From OMOG01 sp041485845 (GTDB lineage: Bacteria; Acidobacteriota; Terriglobia; Bryobacterales; Bryobacteraceae): a DNA stretch of 17,893 bases. Below, piece by piece: positions 1-6,984 of this stretch. Each line of letters begins with the position of its first letter. Position 1 is the stretch's first letter. The DNA lies in NCBI GenBank assembly GCA_041485845.1, contig JBGPKH010000109.1, positions 1 through 17,893 on the forward strand. Direction: 5' to 3'. A model generated the notes under the pieces. That model had not been told where the DNA came from. It did not search any database and saw nothing but the letters and a program-made list of their open reading frames with translations. The translations under genes were made by a program, and so were the position numbers.

Positions 1-105
1 CGCCACTGCGGCCACTGCCACCATGCCCGCCATCAGCGCGTACTCGACGAGGTCTTGCCCTTGGCAATCCTGCCAGAAATTTGCGTTCCGAATTCGATTG
101 ATCAT
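1..105 (-). CDS. Flp-type pilin, 3' part cut by window edge
   Basis: Minus-strand frame starting at the ATG at 105 and running off the window after 35 codons. The peptide has a short leader ending in Gly, then QDLVEY and a hydrophobic Ala/Val run. This is the Flp prepilin signature: the TadV/CpaA peptidase cuts after Gly, with Glu at +5 and Tyr at +6 of the mature pilin. Flp pilins polymerise into thin adhesive tad pili outside the cell. An AGGAG ribosome binding site lies at 116-120, 10 bp upstream of the start. The core is almost identical to the second pilin at 244-420, so the two are recent tandem paralogs. The C-terminus is not visible. Confidence 0.85.
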   Translation of the reverse strand, partial: MINRIRNANFWQDCQGQDLVEYALMAGMVAVAAVA

Positions 106-243
106 GTTAGAATCACTCCTGTCTGTCCGCCGGGCCGGCGCGGGCCGGTGCGGTTGGTTTCGGTTTGGCGAGTGCCGGGACTGCTCACTCGCGTTCCTTA
201 CATCCGCGGCTGCCGCATAGCTTCACCGCGCAATGGGTTCGCG

Positions 244-420
244 TTACTGCACGTGCGCGTCGACGATCGAGGCGATTTTCGTGAACACATTGTTGAGGGT
301 CGCTTGGAGCGCGGGCATGGCAGCCACGGCCGCTACCGCCACCATGCCAGCGGCGAGAGCGTATTCCACGAGGTCCTGCCCCTGGGTATCACTCCAAAAC
401 TTCTTTAAGGAGAGCTGCAT
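244..420 (-). CDS. Flp-type pilin (tad pilus subunit)
   Basis: A 58-residue prepilin, typical Flp length. The leader (residues 1-14, basic, ending in Gly) is followed by QDLVEY, matching the Flp G/XXXXEY processing site, then a single hydrophobic helix rich in Ala, Val and Met that anchors the subunit and packs the pilus core. The frame is open further upstream to 477, but I chose the ATG at 420 because it gives a normal short Flp leader and has a GGGGA stretch about 8 bp upstream. The gene lies 125 bp after the CpaE/TadZ-like gene and 138 bp before the next pilin, all on the minus strand, so they are probably co-transcribed. Mature pilin would be about 44 residues. Confidence 0.88.
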   Translation of the reverse strand: MQLSLKKFWSDTQGQDLVEYALAAGMVAVAAVAAMPALQATLNNVFTKIASIVDAHVQ

Positions 421-545
421 CTGGTTTTTCCCCAAAACACTCCGGGAAACTTCTTCGTATTCGACAGTAACAGCCACCGGTCTCCAGGCCTATCCACAGG
501 AACCCCTAGTTTCAGGAGTGATTTGTCTGATCCGATCGCCGCCGG

Positions 546-1742
546 TCAGTTTCGCGAGGGCAGGAGCCCGAAAAACGGCGCGCGTTTCTTGGGCGCCTCT
601 TCTTTGCCCAGCAAACGCTCGGCGACCGCGCGAATGCCGCGCCCGAAGTACGATCCCGGCGCTACCGGCTTCCCCTCGAGAAGGGCGGCCTGCACGCCTT
701 CGTAGTCGTTGCTCAACAGCGCCCACGGCTCCAGCTTCAGCGCCGTTTGCACGTCTTCGCGATGGAGACCCGTGGTGGGCGTGTAGCGGGTCACCAGCAG
801 CTTCAGGCGGGACTTGTCCACGGAGACCTTTTCCAGGCATTCCATGGTACGCCTGGTGGCGTGAAGCGCGGCCAGTTCGTTGGTCGTGACCAGCAGAACC
901 TCGTCGCAGATGGCCGCGAATACGAATCCCGCCGAATGCGCCCCGGGCAGGTCCAGTACGATCGCTTCGTAGTGCTTTCGCCAAAAGGCCAGCAGCTCAT
1001 CCGCCGACCGCCGGTCGATCTCCACGCAGGTCGCCGGGCTTTGCGGCGCCAGCAGGACATCCACGCCCTGATAGGGCACCGTCAGCCGCGCCCACAAGTC
1101 GTCGTCCATGCGGCTCCAGTCGCGCACCGCATCCCCCAGATGGAAGTCCGATTTCAGCTTGAAGAGAAAGGCAATGCTGGCTGCCACGAGGTCGGTATCC
1201 ACCAGCAGCACCTTGGACGCGCCGCTGCGTTTCAGCTCGATCGCCAGGTACGCGGCCACAGTGCTGGCTCCGCAACCCGCCTTCCCCGGCATCACGCAAT
1301 ACACCCGGGACGTTCTCTCGGGCGGCGTCACGGGCGCGCGCTGCCGCGCCAGCCGCTCCAGCACGCCGCTCACCTGTTCCGCCGTCGGCTCCGACAGAAA
1401 CTCGCAGGCGCCGCGCCGCAAACACCGCAGGATCAGGTCCGCATCGTTGCATGGATTCAACGCCACCACCGGGACGGCTGCCGCCGCCTCGGTGACCAGC
1501 AGCAGCGCCTGCTCCGGGTTTGACGCCACGTCCAGGAAACAGAGATTGCATCCCTGTCGCGCCACCAGTTCGCCGATCTCGCCCGCCCGCGGATACTGCG
1601 AGAGGACGCACACCTCCGCAAAGCCCTGATCGGTCAGCGCTGAGCGGATGCGCAACCCCATGGGTATATTGGGGCAAACCACCAGGGGCTTCCAATCCTG
1701 CCGCGATTTGCCGGCGGCCCGCTTTTGCATGTGCTCGAACAT
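546..1742 (-). CDS. CpaE/TadZ-like pilus assembly ATPase
   Basis: About 398 residues, normal for CpaE/TadZ, the MinD/ParA-like protein that places the tad secretion machine at the inner membrane. An N-terminal atypical receiver-like domain (roughly residues 18-115, with a hydrophobic strand LCFLDV) is followed by a P-loop domain. The deviant Walker A is GKAGCGAST (about 153-161): the usual second lysine is replaced by Ala, as in many CpaE/TadZ proteins. Then come a Walker A'-type strand VLLVDTDL and a Walker B-type strand AIVLDLPG. The two downstream Flp pilins support the call. The start is uncertain: ATG at 1742 (chosen), GTG at 1754 or ATG at 1730; none has a good ribosome binding site. 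Other tad genes are not in the window. Confidence 0.85.
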   Translation of the reverse strand: MFEHMQKRAAGKSRQDWKPLVVCPNIPMGLRIRSALTDQGFAEVCVLSQYPRAGEIGELVARQGCNLCFLDVASNPEQALLLVTEAAAAVPVVALNPCNDADLILRCLRRGACEFLSEPTAEQVSGVLERLARQRAPVTPPERTSRVYCVMPGKAGCGASTVAAYLAIELKRSGASKVLLVDTDLVAASIAFLFKLKSDFHLGDAVRDWSRMDDDLWARLTVPYQGVDVLLAPQSPATCVEIDRRSADELLAFWRKHYEAIVLDLPGAHSAGFVFAAICDEVLLVTTNELAALHATRRTMECLEKVSVDKSRLKLLVTRYTPTTGLHREDVQTALKLEPWALLSNDYEGVQAALLEGKPVAPGSYFGRGIRAVAERLLGKEEAPKKRAPFFGLLPSRN

Positions 1743-1786
1743 TGCTCTAAGCACAACATCGGCGTACCGCCGCGAAAAGCTTAGGG

Positions 1787-1827
1787 GCCGGCGCAGAATT
1801 GTGCGGGGACACCCGTCCGGCGCCGGC
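1787..1827 (-). terminator. GC-rich hairpin after the DUF1080 gene
   Basis: The arms GCCGGCGC (1787-1794) and GCGCCGGC (1820-1827) are perfect reverse complements. They enclose a 25-nt loop that can itself fold (GGAC/GTCC). The hairpin starts about 13 bp after the minus-strand stop at 1841-1843 and lies before the CpaE gene. There is no U-tract, so this is a possible terminator or RNA-stabilising structure, not a classical one. Confidence 0.35.
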
Positions 1828-1840
1828 TGTTGAGCTCCGG

Positions 1841-2785
1841 CTAATGCACCAACGGCGTCACCACAAAGCTCTTGATCTCGATATAACTGTGATCGCCCTG
1901 GACGATGAACGGGCCGGGCTCGGCTTCATCCGCATTGTTGGCGATCGCGGTGAGGCCTTCCACCTCCACCTGGTCGAGGACCTTGGTCCCGTTGTGCACC
2001 ACCGTCAGTTGCCGTCCCACCAGCCGGATGTCGTAGCTCTGCCACTCGCCCGGCGGCTTGCTGGCATTGACCGCAGGAGCGAAACGGGCATAGAGGGCGC
2101 CGGCCCCGTGCGAGTTGGGCGGCCTGCCGTAATCGTCCAGCACCTGGATCTCGTAGCGGCCCCGCAGCCCGATCCCGCTGTTGGAGCGCTCCACGATCCG
2201 GAAGTCGATGTGCAGTTTGAAATTCCAGAACTTCTGGTCGGAGACGATGTCGGTGGTGGGCGGGGCGTTGCGCAGAATCCCGTCCTGGACGCTCCACTTC
2301 ATCTCCGCACCCGGCGCCAGCCCGTGCCATCCCGATGCGTCTTTCCCATTGAACAGGGCGATCGGCGTGCCTTCCTTCCACGTGCCGTCGTCGCGGTCCG
2401 GAATCCGGGGAGCGCGCACGCCCGTCCATTTCAGCGGCGGCTCAGTCCGACCTTCGGTCTGCAACGCGCCATCGAGCTTATCGCCAGCCAGGCGCGCGCG
2501 ATAGATCATTTTCCGCGCCGGCGCCCCGCCGGACCGGCCCGGGGGCGCGATGACGAACTGCAGTTCGCCGTTTTCCACGCCGATGGTGTCGATGTTGTTC
2601 ATGTCGCCGCCATAGGCGCTCACGAACTTCCCGGCGGGCTTCGCCGTTCCGACCCCGGTCAGCTCCAGCCACCAGGCGCGCGGGCGCGGCTGCGCCGTGG
2701 TGATGTCCCACCTGCCGTTGAAATCCTGGTCGGCCGGGAATGCCGGGCAGACCGCCAGCAGAAACGCTACGAGTAGAGTTCGCAT
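1841..2785 (-). CDS. Secreted DUF1080 (3-keto-disaccharide hydrolase-like) protein
   Basis: A 314-residue protein with a Sec signal peptide (MRTLLVAFLLAVCPAFPA), so periplasmic or secreted. Residues about 20-125 form a small beta-rich module ending in WTGVRAP. Residues about 141-314 match the DUF1080/3-keto-disaccharide hydrolase fold, a concanavalin-like jelly roll. Recognisable parts are LFNGKDASGWHG, a central stretch with FKLHIDFRI, SNSGIGLRGRYEIQVLDDYG, and the end IEIKSFVVTPL. Some family members act on 3-keto-glycosides; the substrate here cannot be read from sequence. The frame is open back to 2902, but that extension is low-complexity repeat; the ATG at 2785 begins the signal peptide exactly. 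The upstream ribosome binding site is weak. Confidence 0.85.
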   Translation of the reverse strand: MRTLLVAFLLAVCPAFPADQDFNGRWDITTAQPRPRAWWLELTGVGTAKPAGKFVSAYGGDMNNIDTIGVENGELQFVIAPPGRSGGAPARKMIYRARLAGDKLDGALQTEGRTEPPLKWTGVRAPRIPDRDDGTWKEGTPIALFNGKDASGWHGLAPGAEMKWSVQDGILRNAPPTTDIVSDQKFWNFKLHIDFRIVERSNSGIGLRGRYEIQVLDDYGRPPNSHGAGALYARFAPAVNASKPPGEWQSYDIRLVGRQLTVVHNGTKVLDQVEVEGLTAIANNADEAEPGPFIVQGDHSYIEIKSFVVTPLVH

Positions 2786-2830
2786 AGGCTTCGCGCCATC
2801 CAATCTATCACGCGGCGATTCCGTCGGGGC

Positions 2831-2884
2831 GGCGGACCCGGTGGGCGGACCCAGTGGGGCGGACCCAGTGGGCCCCCAGTGGGC
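2831..2884. repeat. GGCGGACCC short tandem repeat
   Basis: Three copies of GGCGGACCC start at 2831, 2844 and 2858, spaced 13 and 14 bp, followed by a degenerate unit (GGGCCCCCAGT). The array lies just upstream of the DUF1080 start, between it and the decayed inositol oxygenase gene. The same 9-bp core at 14-bp spacing recurs upstream of pgk (16212-16266), so this is a dispersed repeat type. Confidence 0.75.
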
Positions 2885-2909
2885 CTCCCACCCGCGGCCC
2901 ATATCTCCT

Positions 2910-3440
2910 TCACCACGCGATCTTCGCCGGGAAGTACGGGTTCACCAGTTCGTCGTAGCAGGGCTTCACCGCGGCCAGCTTCGGGCGCTCCGTCATGAGG
3001 CAGCCGTACTGGCCGTCGCGATGACCGGGATAGCGGGAGTGGTAGCGGATCGTGTACCGCGCTTCGCCGGGGAGGTAGTCTTTCACCGCGTGGTACTGGT
3101 ACTCGTCGTGCCCCCACGAAAGCTTCACGCGAGCCAGCCCGCATCCTTCCTCGTACACTCCGGGCCGGGTCTGGCACTGCGGCACCGCGGAATCGGGATA
3201 GGCCGCAAGATACTCCGGAAACACGATCTTGTCCGAATACCCGCAGCTTGCCGGGAAGGTGTCCCCGACGACAGCCCACTGCGGCTCGCCGTATGAGCAG
3301 ACCACCTTGCCCAGGCTGTGGAGCAGGCCGGCCTGCACCATCCATCGCGGATGCCCGTCGCGGCGCCTTCCGAGGTTTGCCGGCAATGGCGCTTTTTCGC
3401 CTGGACGAACTCGCGGGTCTGGTGCGGTCTGGTGCGTGAA
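2910..3440 (-). pseudogene. Decayed myo-inositol oxygenase (MIOX) gene
   Basis: The conceptual protein clearly matches MIOX, the di-iron enzyme that opens myo-inositol to D-glucuronate. Diagnostic stretches are GEPQWAVVGDTFP, YEEGCGL, LSWGHDEYQY, IRYHSRYPGH and the C-terminal PYFPAKIAW. The gene is broken. The N-terminal third is absent. A perfect 10-bp tandem duplication (3416-3435) shifts the frame right at the HQT motif; the continuation HQTREFVQAKK lies in another frame. About 34 codons holding the HAFQTAE metal histidine are deleted. LLHDLGK has become LLHSLGK, losing the metal aspartate. A second deletion removes the FDLY aspartate. Three of six iron ligands are therefore gone, so it is very unlikely to encode an active enzyme. 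A 192-codon open frame remains (2910-3488) and slightly overlaps the start of the divergent amidohydrolase gene. Confidence 0.85.
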
Positions 3441-3482
3441 TCCCAACACCGCGCCCCCTTTAGGGCATAAACTATCACTTAT

Positions 3483-5096
3483 ATGCAAAAACTCGCCCTT
3501 GCCCTGCTAGCTGCAACCTGCGCGCTCGCGCAGCCCAGAGTCGCCGCCGACAAAGAAGCCGCCATGAAGGCCGACCTGGCCGGCCAGATCGATGGCATGA
3601 AGAAGCAGGCCCAGGTGATGGTGGACAGCGTATTCAGCTTCGGCGAGCTCGGCTTCCAGGAATTCGAAACGTCCAAGTACCTCACCGGCATCCTGGAGAA
3701 GGAAGGCTTCCAGATCCAGCGCGGCGTCGCCGGCATCCCGACGGCATGGCTGGCCACGTGGGGATCGGGCAAGCCGGTCATCTCGCTGGGCTCCGACATC
3801 GACGACATTCCGCAGGCCTCGCAGAAGCCCGGAGTCGGCTGGCACGAGCCCCTGATTGAAGGCGCGCCGGGCCACGGCGAAGGGCACAATTCGGGAGTGC
3901 CGCTCAACATTCTCGCGGCTCTCGCGGTGAAGAAGATCATGGAGCGCGAGCGCCTGCCAGGAACGATCCAGCTCTGGCCGGGCGTGGCCGAGGAACTGGT
4001 AGCCACCAAGGCGTACTTCGTGCGCGCCGGCCTGTACAAGAACGTCGACGCGGTGCTGTTCTGCCACGTGGCCAACAACCTTGGCGTCTCGTGGGGTCCG
4101 TCGCTCAACCAGAACGGCCTGGTCTCCGTCGAGTACCTGTTCAAGGGCGAGAGCGCGCACGCCGCCGGCGCGCCCTGGCGCGGCAAGAGCGCGCTCGACG
4201 CCGTGGAGTTGATGGACGTGGGTTGGAATTTCCGGCGCGAGCACCTGCGCCTGGCGCAGCGCTCGCACTATGTCATCTCGAACGGCGGCGACCAGCCCAA
4301 CGTAGTGCCGCCCACGGCCAGCGTCTGGTACTTCTTCCGCGAGGCCGACTACGATCACATCATGGACATGTGGCGCATCGGCGACAACATGGCCAAGGCC
4401 GCCACGCTCATGACCGACACCACCTTCACCTCGCGCCTGCTGGGCAGCGCGTGGCCCGGCCATTTCAACCGGCCCATCGCCGAAGCCATGTACGAGAACA
4501 TCAAAAAGGTCGGGCTGCCCGCGTGGTCGGAAGACGATCAGAAGCTGGCCAAAGGGCTGCAAGCCGAGTTGAAGGTTCCGGTGCGCGGCCTCGCTGTCAA
4601 GCTCCAGGAGATGCGGCCGCCCCGCCCAACGCCCGATCCGGCTGCGGCCGACGGCGGCGACGGCCCGTTCACCGGTCCCACCGGCGGGGGTTCCGACGAT
4701 ATCGGCGACGTCTCCTGGAACGTGCCCACCATCACGCTGCGGTACCCGTCGAACATTCCCGGCGGCCCCGGACACAACTGGGCCAACGGAATCGCCATGG
4801 CCACCCCCATCGCGCACAAGGGCGTAATCGCCGGCGCCAAGGTGCAGGCCATGACCATGCTTGACATTTTGCTCCATCCCGAGCTGGTCAAAAACGCCTG
4901 GGACTACTTCAACAACGTGCAGACCAGGGACCTGAAGTACAAGAGCTTCCTGCGCCCCGACGACAAGCCGGCGGTGTGGCTCAATCAGAAGATCATGGAG
5001 CAGTATCGCGAACGCATGAAGCAGTATTATTACGATCCGTCGAAGTACGACAACTACCTCGAGCAGCTCGGGATCAAGTACCCCACGGTGCGGTAG
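3483..5096 (+). CDS. Secreted M20 family amidohydrolase, AbgB-like
   Basis: A 537-residue protein with a short signal peptide (MQKLALALLAATCALAQ). It follows the M20/AbgB plan: an N-terminal catalytic part, a lid/dimerisation domain around SAHAAGAPWRGKSALDAVEL, and a C-terminal catalytic part. Metal-site motifs are GHGEGHN (H131, E133, H135) and AEE (170-171), with GGGSDDIGDVSW near the C-terminus matching the AbgB-type STDVGDVSW region. AbgB relatives hydrolyse amide bonds of aminobenzoyl-glutamate or N-acyl amino acids. The export signal points to a periplasmic peptide or amide substrate, which is inference. The family's usual GHGCGHN cysteine is Glu here. The start is fixed by the signal peptide; upstream is AT-rich with no clear ribosome binding site. 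The tail after about 480 is longer than in AbgB. Confidence 0.88.
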   Translation: MQKLALALLAATCALAQPRVAADKEAAMKADLAGQIDGMKKQAQVMVDSVFSFGELGFQEFETSKYLTGILEKEGFQIQRGVAGIPTAWLATWGSGKPVISLGSDIDDIPQASQKPGVGWHEPLIEGAPGHGEGHNSGVPLNILAALAVKKIMERERLPGTIQLWPGVAEELVATKAYFVRAGLYKNVDAVLFCHVANNLGVSWGPSLNQNGLVSVEYLFKGESAHAAGAPWRGKSALDAVELMDVGWNFRREHLRLAQRSHYVISNGGDQPNVVPPTASVWYFFREADYDHIMDMWRIGDNMAKAATLMTDTTFTSRLLGSAWPGHFNRPIAEAMYENIKKVGLPAWSEDDQKLAKGLQAELKVPVRGLAVKLQEMRPPRPTPDPAAADGGDGPFTGPTGGGSDDIGDVSWNVPTITLRYPSNIPGGPGHNWANGIAMATPIAHKGVIAGAKVQAMTMLDILLHPELVKNAWDYFNNVQTRDLKYKSFLRPDDKPAVWLNQKIMEQYRERMKQYYYDPSKYDNYLEQLGIKYPTVR

Positions 5097-5172
5097 CACC
5101 CTCCTATACCAGTTTCTGGAGTCTGGGATCTACCACAAAGAACAGGAGATCGAGAACCTCGAACGGATCGAC

Positions 5173-5210
5173 TCGGCATAGTGGCGCCTATGCCGATCTC
5201 GGCATAGGCG
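5173..5210. repeat. Alternating 9-bp inverted repeats, recombination-site-like
   Basis: Three copies of one 9-mer alternate in orientation: TCGGCATAG (5173-5181), a 6-bp spacer TGGCGC, CTATGCCGA (5188-5196), a 2-bp spacer, and TCGGCATAG (5199-5207). The second and third copies extend to perfect 12-bp arms (5185-5196 and 5199-5210). Two inverted 9-bp sites around a 6-bp centre is the geometry of tyrosine recombinase core sites, and a truncated tyrosine recombinase begins 4 bp later. The function as an attachment or element-end site is inference. Confidence 0.6.
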
Positions 5211-5213
5211 GCC

Positions 5214-5583
5214 CAGCTTCGCCTCGGAGATGCCCCGCCTCGGCGTCAGTCTTCCCGCTCTGATGCAACTGCTGGGCCACAAAGATATCCGCATGACCTT
5301 GCGTTATGTGGAGGTCACGCAACTGGATCTACAGCGTGAGTTCCGCGCGGCTCGTCAGAATGCCGCCCAGCCGCATCGCTTGCCCACCCTCTCGGTTCCC
5401 AACTCCGCCGCCAATGCCGACCTTCCGGGCATCCGCCAAGCCCTGGCCGCCACACGCTACCTCCCGGAGAGGTATCGCCGCCAACTCGGCGATGAGCAAA
5501 CTCGGCGTAACCTCCAACGCCTCGATCGGAGGCCGCTCGCCGTCGCCTCGCAACTGGATCGGCTCCCTACAGCCGAAAAATGA
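5214..5583 (+). pseudogene. Tyrosine recombinase/integrase, C-terminal fragment
   Basis: The fragment starts in mid-protein: an open frame with no start until ATG 5230 reads SFASEMPRLGVSLPALMQ, LLGHKDIRMTLRYVEVTQ, DLQREF. This is the last part of a phage-integrase-type catalytic domain, with the LGHxxxxxT box and the nucleophile tyrosine in TLRYVEVT, followed by a charged C-terminal tail of about 85 residues. The N-terminal DNA-binding domain, the first Arg box and the HxxR box are missing, so it cannot recombine DNA alone. Homology starts right beside the inverted-repeat array, as if a recombination or insertion at that point removed the rest. A 117-residue peptide could still be made from ATG 5230. 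Confidence 0.8.
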
Positions 5584-5611
5584 GGAAAGATTAGCCGGTT
5601 AATAAGCACCC

Positions 5612-6544
5612 TTACTGGTGGCTGGAATGGTAATGCTCCTGGAGCAGGTCCCCGCCGAAGTCGCCGGTGAAATCGCGCCACACTGCGTGGATGTGATTGG
5701 CTCCATTCTGCGTATTGTCGTACTCGATCAGGAAGGCGGGGGTCTGCACGCGGTAGTAGTGCGGGTCGCCGCGGTTTACGCCGCCGGCCCAGGCGAAGTA
5801 GAGGTGGTCCCCTGCCTCGCGGACTTGCTCTTCGCGCGCCTCAGCCAGCGGCCCCGGCACATTGCGGGCGTACTCCTCGACCAGCGCCATCAGCAGGCCC
5901 GCCTGCTTCGCGGTCATACGGGAGGCGGACAAGCCCGACGGATGGCCTGCGAGCGCGGCTTTGCGGCTGGCCGCGGTCAGGATGTCGGCATACGCCACCG
6001 GATCCACGATCGCGGCCTGCTGCTGCCCGGCGTCGAGCGCGCCGATCAGCTCACGGCCCAAGTCCTCCTCGGCGGCCAGCGTGCGCAGCCCCGCGCGCGG
6101 GCCTTCGCGGACGTGCGCCGGGTTCGAGCCGAAGAAGCTCGGCGCGTCCACCACGCGGCCGTTCACCAGCGTGTAGTTCTGGCTTACGTGATGGCCCTCC
6201 ACGCGATACCCCCAGATGCCGGTGTCCGACGGCATCCCGAAGATCGAGAAGTAGTATTTCTCGGGATTGCGGTACTCTGCGCTGGCGTTCTCCAGGATGC
6301 GCAATACCTCCTCCAGGCTCATGATGGTGACGGCTTTGATGTAGCCCGCCTGGCTGAGGCCCGCGCTGAGCAGGGCGCCGGCGAGGTGTCGCTGATACGG
6401 CAACATCTCGCGCAGGGGCAAGCCCTGTCTGGCCATGGGAACGTAGGACCAGTGTGTGCGCTGGGGGTCGTCGAAGGCGAAGGTGGCCCTGGCGTGTTGT
6501 TCGGAACTCAGCGCCGCGAGAAAGCGGAGCGCGGTCTCCGTCAT
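5612..6544 (-). CDS. DUF3500 domain protein
   Basis: A 310-residue protein that follows the DUF3500 pattern almost throughout: FDDPQRTHWSYVP near the N-terminus, GLPLREM, GYIKAVTIMSLEEVLRILE, YYFSIFGMPSDTGIWGYRVE then GHHVSQNYTLVNG, PSFFGSNPA, and a C-terminal IEYDNTQNGANHIHAVWRDF followed by GDFGGDLL. The biochemical role of the family is unknown to me; the conserved GHH and NHIH histidines suggest metal or substrate binding (inference). No signal peptide or membrane segment is seen. Start: ATG at 6544; a TTG at 6559 is in frame, and neither has a good ribosome binding site. It runs divergently from the coiled-coil gene at 6622 and converges on the integrase fragment. Confidence 0.85.
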   Translation of the reverse strand: MTETALRFLAALSSEQHARATFAFDDPQRTHWSYVPMARQGLPLREMLPYQRHLAGALLSAGLSQAGYIKAVTIMSLEEVLRILENASAEYRNPEKYYFSIFGMPSDTGIWGYRVEGHHVSQNYTLVNGRVVDAPSFFGSNPAHVREGPRAGLRTLAAEEDLGRELIGALDAGQQQAAIVDPVAYADILTAASRKAALAGHPSGLSASRMTAKQAGLLMALVEEYARNVPGPLAEAREEQVREAGDHLYFAWAGGVNRGDPHYYRVQTPAFLIEYDNTQNGANHIHAVWRDFTGDFGGDLLQEHYHSSHQ

Positions 6545-6621
6545 GAGGGATGAGGTCAAGGACTATCTTATCCCTGCGGCGCCGCGCGAAGCTACAATAT
6601 GGGTGGCTGCCACAACGCTTC

Positions 6622-6984
6622 ATGACACCCGAAGACCTCGATCAGATCGGCGCCATAGTCGCCGCCGCCGAGCAGCGCATCATTGAACGCCAGGACCGCG
6701 CCGTCGAAGCCATCACGGCCAACATGTCGGACCTCCGTGCGGAGATCCACACCCGATTCGACAAAGTCGACGTGCGGTTCGACGTCCTCGAACGACGCAC
6801 CGAGCGCATCGAGACCCACATGCTGGCTATCATGCTCCAGACCGCAGGCATGAGCAAATCCCTGACAGAGGCCGAACCCACCGACAGCAGCTTCGCGGCC
6901 AGCCTATCCGCCCAGCAACGCGCCATCGACGACCTTGCCGCGCGCGTCGCCAAGCTGGAGCGTTCTAGTCCGAGCTCGCATTGA
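6622..6984 (+). CDS. Small coiled-coil protein of unknown function
   Basis: A 120-residue soluble protein. It is mostly charged helix, with heptad-like spacing through IEAITANMSDLRAEIHTRFD, KVDVRFDVLERRTERIETHM and a C-terminal segment AIDDLAARVAKLERS. No enzyme motif, signal peptide or membrane segment is visible. I chose ATG 6622 because the upstream in-frame ATG at 6550 lies inside the 5' end of the divergent DUF3500 gene and its extension looks non-coding. A weak -10-like TACAAT lies about 25 bp upstream. The last 20 bp overlap the end of the convergent gene at 6965. An oligomerising accessory protein is the most that can be said. Confidence 0.65.
   Translation: MTPEDLDQIGAIVAAAEQRIIERQDRAVEAITANMSDLRAEIHTRFDKVDVRFDVLERRTERIETHMLAIMLQTAGMSKSLTEAEPTDSSFAASLSAQQRAIDDLAARVAKLERSSPSSH

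Noticed and set aside
3507..5099. 530-codon open frame on the minus strand opposite the M20 amidohydrolase
   Set aside because: It mirrors the real gene codon by codon, is rich in His, Val and Arg from GC bias, and has no family motif; the plus-strand protein has a signal peptide and metal motifs.
5102..5181. Short plus-strand frame ending in the first repeat (LLYQFLESGIYHKEQEIENL then ERIDSA)
   Set aside because: It looks protein-like and may be the end of a mobile-element gene, but it has no start and is only about 25 codons, so I could not support it as a feature.
5618..6553. 311-codon plus-strand frame opposite the DUF3500 gene
   Set aside because: Low-information composition with no motif, while the minus strand matches DUF3500 from end to end.
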